Below, piece after piece: positions 57,786 to 64,000 of a DNA stretch of 64,000 nucleotides (position 1 is its first letter; each line of letters begins with the position of its first letter). The stretch is from Variovorax sp. SG517 (lineage in GTDB: Bacteria > Pseudomonadota > Gammaproteobacteria > Burkholderiales > Burkholderiaceae_C), in the NCBI RefSeq assembly GCF_013376045.1, contig NZ_JABMJG010000003.1:1-64000 (forward strand), written 5' to 3'. The notes under the pieces were generated by a model. That model worked only from the letters and a program-made list of their open reading frames with translations. It was not told where the DNA came from and searched no databases. Made by a program: the position numbers and the translations under genes.

Positions 57786-59327
57786 CAGGCCCGGCGCCGG
57801 TTGCGTCGACCGCTTTCCGCTACCGAACACGAGCCAGCTGACGCCGGCCAGCACCCACACGCCGACGCCGCCGTAGAGCATCACCAGCCCGAAGCCGTGC
57901 ACCAGCGCCGCGTGCACCGTGGCACCCGACGGGTCGGCCTGCGACAGCACCGGAAAGGCTTCGCCGAGCGACGCGAAGCTGCCGGCCGCGATCTTCTCCG
58001 CCAGCGAGCGCAGCTGGAGCGCGTCGAGCGACGCGGAAAGCGCGCCACGCAGATGCGCATGAATCCCTTCGAGCAGCACGAAGCCCATCAGCGCGATGTT
58101 GATGGCCAGCGTGATGAGGCGCGCGCTCATGTCCATGCCCGACGCCATGCCCGCACGCGCGCTCGGCACCGAGCCGGTGGTGGTGTTGGTGACGGGCGTG
58201 TTGGTCAGGCCCAGTCCGATGCCGGCCAGCAGGCAGCCCGGCAGCATCGTCATCCAGCTCGCGTGGCTCACGCCGCTGCCGTAGCGCATCGCGATGAAGC
58301 CCAGCCCGATCACGAACAGGCCTGCGGGGATGACGACGCCCGGCCGATAGCGCAGCGACAGCCGCTCCGCGAGCGGCGGCAGCGCCAGCGTGGGCAGCGT
58401 GTAGGCCAGCAGCGCCGAGCCGGCGACGACCGCGTCGTAGCCCAGCGCGCCCTGGAAGTAGATCGGCAGGTAGATCATGAAGGGCCAGAAGCTGAAGTTC
58501 ATGCCGATGGAGCCGATGATCGAGCCCGAGAAGTTGCGGATCCTGAAGACCGAGAAATCGAACATCGGATGCGGGTTGGTCTTTTCCACCCACAGGAAGA
58601 GGGCGAAGCTCGCGGTCGACGCAACGGCGATGCCGATGGCCAGCGGGCTGGTGAAGCCCAGGCCCGGCCCCTGCGTGATGAAGCAGGTCAGCCCCAGCAC
58701 CGCGAGCGACAGCGTGACGATGCCGGGCAGGTCGAGCCGCTGTGCATCGGGGTCGCGCGACTCCTGCACGCTGCCGAGCACGAGCGCCACCGCCAGCACG
58801 GCCAGCGGCGCATGGACCAGGAACACCCACTGCCAGCTCGACAGCGCCACGATCGCGCCGCCGATGATCGGCCCGAAGCCCAGGCCCATGCCGAAGACCA
58901 CGCCCCAGGTGGCGAAGGCACGGCTGCGCTCCTTGCCTTGCTGGAACTGGTGCGAGAGCGCCGCGAGCTGGCAGATCAGCATCGCGCCGCCGCTCAGGCC
59001 CTGGAGGAAGCGCGCGACGATCAGCACCGCCGCGTTCTGCGCGAGCCCGCAGGCCAGCGAAGCGAAGCCGAACAGCACCACGCTGACGACCAGGATGCGC
59101 TTGCGGCCGTAGCGGTCGGCCAGCGTGCCGGCGGCCATCAGCACCGTGGTGCAGGCGATGGTGTAGGCGTTCATGATCCACTGCATGTCGCTGAAGTCGC
59201 CGTGCAGTGTTTTCTCGAGCGTGGGGAGGATGACCGGCACGCTGGAGATCTCCAGGCCGAACATCATGGCAATGAGGCAGATCGCGGCCAGCGCGACGCG
59301 GTTCTTGCCGGTGTGGGAGAGAGGCAT
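57765..59327 (-). CDS. MFS transporter, DHA2 (EmrB/QacA) type
   Basis: A 520-residue inner-membrane drug:H+ antiporter with 14 predicted helices, which sets it apart from the 12-helix MFS proteins elsewhere in the window. ADRYGRKRILVVSVVLFG and PIIGGAIVALSSWQWVFLVHAPLAV are typical of the DHA2/EmrB group. The ATG at 59327 starts the transporter; the frame continues upstream without family similarity. It diverges from a LysR gene over a 91-bp space containing a perfect inverted repeat and likely exports a toxic compound sensed by that regulator. Confidence 0.9.
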   Translation of the reverse strand: MPLSHTGKNRVALAAICLIAMMFGLEISSVPVILPTLEKTLHGDFSDMQWIMNAYTIACTTVLMAAGTLADRYGRKRILVVSVVLFGFASLACGLAQNAAVLIVARFLQGLSGGAMLICQLAALSHQFQQGKERSRAFATWGVVFGMGLGFGPIIGGAIVALSSWQWVFLVHAPLAVLAVALVLGSVQESRDPDAQRLDLPGIVTLSLAVLGLTCFITQGPGLGFTSPLAIGIAVASTASFALFLWVEKTNPHPMFDFSVFRIRNFSGSIIGSIGMNFSFWPFMIYLPIYFQGALGYDAVVAGSALLAYTLPTLALPPLAERLSLRYRPGVVIPAGLFVIGLGFIAMRYGSGVSHASWMTMLPGCLLAGIGLGLTNTPVTNTTTGSVPSARAGMASGMDMSARLITLAINIALMGFVLLEGIHAHLRGALSASLDALQLRSLAEKIAAGSFASLGEAFPVLSQADPSGATVHAALVHGFGLVMLYGGVGVWVLAGVSWLVFGSGKRSTQPAPGLKKPACP

Positions 59328-59392
59328 CGGAGTCTTTCGAAGAGTCCCTGGTCGGGAAGTCCGGGCGATTCTGTGGAAAGTCTCTTCATGAT

Positions 59393-59410
59393 GGAAATGA
59401 TTTAATTTCC
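59393..59410. promoter_or_regulatory. 18-bp inverted repeat between divergent LysR and MFS genes
   Basis: GGAAAT (59393-59398) and ATTTCC (59405-59410) form a perfect inverted repeat with a 6-nt spacer. It lies 9 bp upstream of the LysR start and 66 bp from the MFS start, in the only non-coding space between them, and is AT-rich against its background. It is a good candidate for the LysR operator. Confidence 0.5.
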
Positions 59411-59418
59411 TAGAATCC

Positions 59419-60321
59419 ATGAACAGTCATCATTTATCTGACGCCATGGATTTCGACCCCGCACTGCTGCGCGCCTTCGTGGCCGTCAAGGAAACCGGCG
59501 GCTTCACGCGTGCCGCCCAGCGCCTGCATCTCACGCAGTCGGCCGTGAGCCACCAGATCCGGCGCCTGGAAGAACAGGTGGGCCGCCCGCTGCTGCATCG
59601 CACGACGCGCCGCCTCACGGTGACGGAGGACGGTGAGGACTTCCTGCGCTACGCGCAGCAGATCCTCGAAACGCTGGATGCGATGACGCGGCGCTTCCAG
59701 CCTTCGCCGATCTCCGGCGTGGTGCGCTTCGGCGCCCCGGACACTTTCATGGGCGAGCGGCTGCCGCCGCTGCTGTCGCAGTTCGCGCGCTCCTTTCCCG
59801 CCACGCGCATGGAGGTCAGCGTGAGCATGCACCTCGACTTCCGCGCCATGATCCGCGCGGGCGAGCTCGACCTGGCGGTGGTGATGTCGCCGCCGGGCTG
59901 CGAGGAGGGCACGCGGCTGCGCCGCACGCAGCTGGTGTGGGCGGCGGCCGAATGCTTCGAGCCGAAGCCGGGCGCATCGCTGCCGCTGGCCTTCTTTCCG
60001 AAGCCCTGCGTCAACCGCGAGGTGGCGGCCGGCGCGCTGGATGCCACTTCGCGCGACTGGCACGTGGTCTTCACTTCGGCGAGCCAGCACGGCATTCGCG
60101 CGGCAGTGCTGGCCGGGTTGGCCGTCACGGTGCTCACGCGCGAGGACGTGGAGCCGGGCATGAAGATCGTCGACGGCCGCTACGGCCTGCCGACTTTGCC
60201 GAGCGTGGACTTCTCGCTGATCTGGAGCGAGAACGGCAGGACCGAATGCGCCTGCAGGTTCGGCGAGCTGATCCTGGAGATGCCGGAGCTGCCGGAACCG
60301 GCGGCACGAGACAAGGTTTAG
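59419..60321 (+). CDS. LysR-family transcriptional regulator (paired with DHA2 transporter)
   Basis: A 300-residue LysR protein. HTH at about residues 12-70 (GGFTRAAQRLHLTQSAVSHQI) and an effector domain ending LPEPAARD. It is divergent from the DHA2 transporter gene and very likely controls it. ATG 59419 is used; ATG 59446 is the alternative and would begin at MDFDPALL, a form common in this family. It ends 58 bp before the convergent rne gene, with a shared terminator between. Confidence 0.9.
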   Translation: MNSHHLSDAMDFDPALLRAFVAVKETGGFTRAAQRLHLTQSAVSHQIRRLEEQVGRPLLHRTTRRLTVTEDGEDFLRYAQQILETLDAMTRRFQPSPISGVVRFGAPDTFMGERLPPLLSQFARSFPATRMEVSVSMHLDFRAMIRAGELDLAVVMSPPGCEEGTRLRRTQLVWAAAECFEPKPGASLPLAFFPKPCVNREVAAGALDATSRDWHVVFTSASQHGIRAAVLAGLAVTVLTREDVEPGMKIVDGRYGLPTLPSVDFSLIWSENGRTECACRFGELILEMPELPEPAARDKV

Positions 60322-60330
60322 CAGGGCATA

Positions 60331-60355
60331 AAAAAACGGCGCCACGGGCGCCGTT
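60331..60355 (-). terminator. Intrinsic terminator of rne
   Basis: AACGGCGCC (60335-60343) pairs perfectly with GGCGCCGTT (60347-60355) around a 3-nt loop. On the minus strand the stem is followed by a run of seven T residues, the ideal layout for terminating rne, whose stop lies 24 bp earlier. On the plus strand the T-run is absent. Confidence 0.88.
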
Positions 60356-60378
60356 CTTCATTTGCGAGGGTGCGTCGC

Positions 60379-63300
60379 TCAGTGCGGACGCTGCCCTTGC
60401 TGCTGCTGTTCGAACGGCAGCGACATCGAACCGAGGTCGCGGCGGGTTTCGACCAGCACCAGCGGACCTTCATCCAGCACGACCACCGGCGGGCGCTCAC
60501 GCGGCACGTGCACCGGCTTCGGCTCGGCCTCGATCGCGGCGCGCGCCTGGGCGATGCGCTCGGCGTCGGAGTTGACCCACTGCAGGCCAGAGCCCTCGGC
60601 GATCTGCGCGAGCTCGGCCAGCGGCAGTTCGAAAGGCTGGACCTTGGGCAGGGCACGGCCGTTGGCGGCTGCGGGGGCCTTGGCGGAGGCGCTTTCGGCA
60701 ACCACGATCTGCTCGGCCGCAGCAGCTGCGACGACAGGCGCGGGGCGCTCGGCGCGAACCTGCTGCTGCGGTGCCTCGCGGACTTCCGCGGCGACGGCAA
60801 CGGTCTCGGCCACTTCGATGCGCTCGGACGCCAGCGGCAGTTGCTGCTCGGGCTCTTGCGAAGAGGAGAAGCCTTCGGCAGCCACGGCTGCGCCTGCTTC
60901 GGCTTCTTCACGCGGACCGCGCTCGCGGCGGTCGCGGCCGTAGCGGTCGCGCGAACGGCCGCGGCGCTCTTCGCCGTCGCGGCGCTCTTCGCCGTCGCGG
61001 CGCGGTGCCTGTTCGCCGCTGCCGTTGACGGCGGCTTCGCTGCCTTGCTCGGCATCGGCTGCGGCGGCTTCGGCGCCGCGTGCATCCGCTTCGGCTTGCA
61101 CGGCATCGTTGCGGCGTTCGCGGCGGCCGTCGTTGCGGTCGTTGCGTTCGCCGCGCGGTCCGCGCTGCTCGTCGCGGCCGTTGCGGGGCTGGCGTTGCTG
61201 CTCGCCCTGGGCGGCGCCTTCGCCGGCTTCGGCGGCGTTGCGTTCGCGGTCGCCAGTGCGTTCGCCACGCTCTCCGCGCTCATTGCGCTCATTGCGCTCG
61301 CCGCGTTCGCGACGCTCGCCACGGGCGCGCGGTGCGCGCTCAGCTGCGTTGCCTTCCTCGCCTGCGACAGCACCTGCCAGTTGCTGGGCTTCGAGGTTGG
61401 TGCCATCGAGCGCATCGGCCGGCAGCACGCTGTTGCGGCCCTCGCGACCTTCGCCTTCGCGGCGCTCGCCGCGTCCGTTGCGGCGCTGTTCGCCGTCGCG
61501 CGGTGGGCGTGCCTCACGTGCTTCACGCGGCTCGCGTTGTTCGCGCGACTGGTTGTTGGCGCCTTCGTTGCGCTGTTCGTTGCCACGGCCCTCGCCGCGG
61601 CCTTCGCGGCGCTCGCCACCACGGCCGCCGCGGCGTTGTTCGCCGTCGCGACCGCCCTGGCGTCCGCCGTTCTCGCCACGGCCCTCGCCACGTTCGCCGC
61701 GGCCTTCGCCGTTGCGGCCGCCACGGCGCTGTTCGCCGTCGCGCGCGCCGCCGCGGGTTTCGCCGTCACGGCCGGGGCGGCCGTCGCGGCGGGGCTTCGG
61801 TGCCTCGACCGGGATGGGGGCCGGCGCGGGAGCGGCGGCAGGAGCCGGCGTGCCGCCGAACAGGTTCTTGATCCAGGCGAAGAAGCCGGTCTGCGCCGGA
61901 ACGGGCGCGCTCACCACGGGCGGAGCGACCGGTGCCGGTGCGGCGGGAGCGCGCACGGCTTCGGGCTTGGGCGGCACCACGGGAGCCGGCGCGTCGGGCA
62001 GCACGCCCTTGATGACCGGCGTCTGCTTGTTGGTGGGCTCCTGCGAACGGCGGGTGACCGAGGTCGGGTCCTCGATCTCGTCGGCCATCTTGTAGCTGGC
62101 CTCGATGTGGTCGAGACGCGGATCGTCGTGCTTCAGGCGCTCGAGCTTGTAGTTGGGCGTCTCGAGCGTCTTGTTGGGCACCATCAGCACGCTCACGCGC
62201 TGCTTGAGTTCGATCTTGGCGATCTCGGTGCGCTTTTCGTTCAGCAGGAACGACGCCACTTCCACCGGCACCTGCACGTGCACGGCGGCGGTGTTGTCCT
62301 TCATGGACTCTTCCTGAATGATGCGCAGGATCTGCAGCGCGCTCGATTCGGTGTCGCGGATGTGGCCCGAGCCGCCGCAGCGGGGGCAGGGGATCGACGA
62401 GCCTTCGGACAGCGCCGGCTTCAGGCGCTGGCGGCTCATTTCCATCAGGCCGAACTTGCTGATCGAGCCGAACTGCACGCGGGCGCGGTCTTGCCGGAGC
62501 GCGTCGCGCAGGCGGCTTTCGACTTCGCGGCGGTTCTTCGACTCGTCCATGTCGATGAAGTCGATGACGATCAGGCCGCCCAGGTCGCGCAGGCGCATCT
62601 GGCGGGCTACTTCGTCGGCGGCTTCGAGGTTGGTGCGGGTGGCGGTTTCCTCGATGTCGCCGCCCTTGATGGCGCGCGCCGAGTTCACGTCGACCGAGAC
62701 CAGCGCCTCGGTGTGGTCGATGACGATGGCGCCGCCCGAGGGCAGCTGCACGGTGCGGGCGTAGGCCGACTCGATCTGGTGCTCGATCTGGAAGCGGCTG
62801 AACAGCGCCGCGTCGTCGCGGTAGCGCTTCACGCGCGAGGCATGCTCGGGCATGACGTGCGCCATGAACTGCTGGGCCTGGTCGTAGATGTCGTCGGTGT
62901 CGATCAGGATGTCGCCGATGTCGTGATTGAAATAGTCACGGATGGCGCGGATGACGAGCGAGGATTCCTGGTAGATCAGGAAGGCGCCCTTGCCGCCCTT
63001 GGCCGCGCCGTCGATGGCGCTCCAGAGCTTGAGCAGGTAGTTCAGGTCCCACTGGAGTTCGGGCGCCGAGCGGCCGATACCGGCGGTGCGCGCGATGATG
63101 CTCATGCCCTTCGGGTACTCGAGCTGGTCCATCGCCTCCTTGAGTTCGGCGCGGTCGTCGCCCTCGATGCGGCGCGAGACGCCGCCGCCACGGGGGTTGT
63201 TCGGCATCAGCACGACGTAGCGGCCGGCCAGCGAGATGAAGGTGGTGAGGGCGGCGCCCTTGTTGCCGCGTTCTTCCTTTTCGACCTGGACGGTGAGTTC

Positions 63301-63591
63301 CTGGCCTTCGCGGATCGCGTCCTGGATGCGAGCCTGGCTGGCCGACACGCCTTCAGCGAAATACTGCTTGGAGATTTCCTTGAACGGCAGGAAGCCGTGG
63401 CGGTCTTCGCCGTAGTCGACGAAACAGGCTTCGAGCGAGGGCTCGACGCGCGTGACGACCGCCTTGTAGATGTTGCCCTTGCGCTGTTCGCGCCCTTCGA
63501 TTTCGATTTCGTAGTCGAGCAGTTTCTGCCCGTCGACGATGGCCAGGCGGCGTTCTTCGGCCTGCGTGGCATTGATCAGCATCCGCTTCAT
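60379..63591 (-). CDS. rne: Ribonuclease E
   Basis: The endonuclease core of the RNA degradosome; processes rRNA and tRNA and starts mRNA decay. A 1070-residue protein. The N-terminal catalytic half (residues 1-~520) has the S1 domain, 5' sensor and DNase I-like fold, with catalytic Asp301 and Asp344 by alignment to E. coli (VSVDVNSAR and [10 protein letters not shown]) and the zinc link Cys402-x-x-Cys405 (CPRCGG), as E. coli has at 404/407. The C-terminal half is low-complexity: Arg/Gly/Glu repeats such as GEQRRGGR and GERREGRG, an RNA-binding scaffold. Gene starts ATG 63591; it is monocistronic in view, ended by a strong terminator. Confidence 0.96.
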   Translation of the reverse strand: MKRMLINATQAEERRLAIVDGQKLLDYEIEIEGREQRKGNIYKAVVTRVEPSLEACFVDYGEDRHGFLPFKEISKQYFAEGVSASQARIQDAIREGQELTVQVEKEERGNKGAALTTFISLAGRYVVLMPNNPRGGGVSRRIEGDDRAELKEAMDQLEYPKGMSIIARTAGIGRSAPELQWDLNYLLKLWSAIDGAAKGGKGAFLIYQESSLVIRAIRDYFNHDIGDILIDTDDIYDQAQQFMAHVMPEHASRVKRYRDDAALFSRFQIEHQIESAYARTVQLPSGGAIVIDHTEALVSVDVNSARAIKGGDIEETATRTNLEAADEVARQMRLRDLGGLIVIDFIDMDESKNRREVESRLRDALRQDRARVQFGSISKFGLMEMSRQRLKPALSEGSSIPCPRCGGSGHIRDTESSALQILRIIQEESMKDNTAAVHVQVPVEVASFLLNEKRTEIAKIELKQRVSVLMVPNKTLETPNYKLERLKHDDPRLDHIEASYKMADEIEDPTSVTRRSQEPTNKQTPVIKGVLPDAPAPVVPPKPEAVRAPAAPAPVAPPVVSAPVPAQTGFFAWIKNLFGGTPAPAAAPAPAPIPVEAPKPRRDGRPGRDGETRGGARDGEQRRGGRNGEGRGERGEGRGENGGRQGGRDGEQRRGGRGGERREGRGEGRGNEQRNEGANNQSREQREPREAREARPPRDGEQRRNGRGERREGEGREGRNSVLPADALDGTNLEAQQLAGAVAGEEGNAAERAPRARGERRERGERNERNERGERGERTGDRERNAAEAGEGAAQGEQQRQPRNGRDEQRGPRGERNDRNDGRRERRNDAVQAEADARGAEAAAADAEQGSEAAVNGSGEQAPRRDGEERRDGEERRGRSRDRYGRDRRERGPREEAEAGAAVAAEGFSSSQEPEQQLPLASERIEVAETVAVAAEVREAPQQQVRAERPAPVVAAAAAEQIVVAESASAKAPAAANGRALPKVQPFELPLAELAQIAEGSGLQWVNSDAERIAQARAAIEAEPKPVHVPRERPPVVVLDEGPLVLVETRRDLGSMSLPFEQQQQGQRPH

Positions 63592-64000
63592 GATGCGTTG
63601 TCCTTATATGTATCGTTCTACAGGCCCTTGACGAGCCAACGATGCACGGACGACGCCCGCGAAACCAGGGAATTGCCGCTTGGGCCCCGGATGCTGTCGC
63701 TGCCGCGCAGGGCGCGGGCAGGCCCCTCGAGCGTTAGCTCAAGAAGACAGCCGGGGTGGGGGCGCGTGGATGGGCGCGAGCCAGATTCGGTGTTGGGTGG
63801 CTATCTTTTTGATAGCCGGTTGCGCAAGGGTGGAGCGCGCTGCGGACGATGGAATGGCCGAAGCCACTGGCGCAAGCCAGTGCAGGCACATTCGAATCAG
63901 CAGCATCAACACAACAAGGGACTCGCTTCGATCCGCCGACAGCTTGGAAGCTGCAGGCTGGGGTATTCCGTATCGGTGTTTCGTGGGTGTCGGCTTGACT
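63592..64000 (-). promoter_or_regulatory. Long non-coding leader/promoter region upstream of rne
   Basis: No gene is seen in this 409-bp stretch, which precedes rne and runs to the window edge. It holds several hairpins: GGCTATC/GATAGCC (63799-63817, 5-nt loop), CACTGGC/GCCAGTG (63865-63882, 4-nt loop), AGCTT/AAGCT (about 63940-63953) and GAGC/GCTC (63729-63740). In E. coli the rne 5' untranslated leader is about 360 nt and structured, and RNase E cuts it to limit its own synthesis. A similar autoregulatory leader is plausible here; its sequence is not the same, and no start site was identified. Confidence 0.5.

Noticed and set aside
60900..61800. Short direct repeats that look like a CRISPR or VNTR array
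   Set aside because: They are in-frame codons for repeated Arg/Gly/Glu blocks of RNase E with irregular spacing and no unique spacers.
61025..62095. Open frame antisense to rne; also long minus-strand frame at 60318-61769
   Set aside because: Both are low-complexity Ser/Arg/Ala-rich mirror readings of the Arg/Gly/Glu-coding repeat in rne, without a ribosome site.

Overview
The window is GC-rich throughout, gene-dense, and coded on both strands. Its gene content points to a betaproteobacterium of the Burkholderiales, most likely Comamonadaceae and Variovorax-like. That placement is my inference from four things: the monomeric NADP-isocitrate dehydrogenase, the argH / algZ-algR / hemCDXY gene set, the many LysR-type regulators each paired with a transporter or enzyme, and a GC-rich intergenic element of a kind I associate with that family. 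No rRNA, tRNA, CRISPR array or prophage was found. The window opens inside the right end of an IS3-family insertion sequence (1-95).

Layout. 0.3-10.7 kb: a lipase-like hydrolase, a DUF1161 protein, monomeric icd, a LysR/SDR divergent pair, an orphan ABC ATPase, a secreted protein, a GntR-MFS operon and a LysR. 10.7-18.5 kb: pbpC, a small calcium-motif lipoprotein with a strong terminator, LysE, GFA, DUF2277 and GNAT genes, then a forward cluster of a small 'ESFPASDP' protein, DUF3182 (which looks ATP-grasp-like), an overlapping hydrolase and a 19-cysteine Csp3-type copper protein. 18.5-33.0 kb: an unbroken run of minus-strand genes. It holds an amidase / DUF2848 / MHS-transporter catabolic cluster with its LysR, an NTF2-like protein, a coupled 2OG-oxygenase/NIPSNAP pair, two paralogues of an unrecognised family flanking a secreted protein, and a giant thioester alpha-2-macroglobulin (2007 aa). 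33-41.7 kb: an OpgC-like acyltransferase, a secreted SGNH hydrolase, an ECF sigma/anti-sigma pair, two membrane-associated hypotheticals, a rhomboid protease with a long C-terminal extension, and argH. 41.7-45 kb: an algZ-algR-AI-2E-family transporter operon with stop/start overlaps. 45-50.6 kb: accessory regulators, MFS transporters and acetyltransferase. 50.7-57.8 kb: ppc diverging from the haem operon hemC-hemD-hemX-hemY, which ends in a clear intrinsic terminator. 57.8-64 kb: an MFS/LysR divergent pair, then rne (RNase E) with a long, hairpin-rich leader.

How parts fit together. The haem genes convert glutamate-derived porphobilinogen to uroporphyrinogen III (hemC, hemD), with membrane/TPR accessory proteins behind them. 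icd and ppc feed central carbon metabolism. pbpC and the alpha-2-macroglobulin are a known periplasmic defence/repair pair that sit side by side in E. coli; here they are about 14 kb apart on the same strand. argH, algZ, algR and hemC are contiguous in Pseudomonas; here hemC is separated from algR by about 10 kb.

The two places most likely to hide an undescribed system are 15.8-18.1 kb (small protein, ATP-grasp-like ligase candidate, coupled hydrolase) and 25.1-27.0 kb (duplicated unknown protein around a secreted protein, directly behind the alpha-2-macroglobulin).
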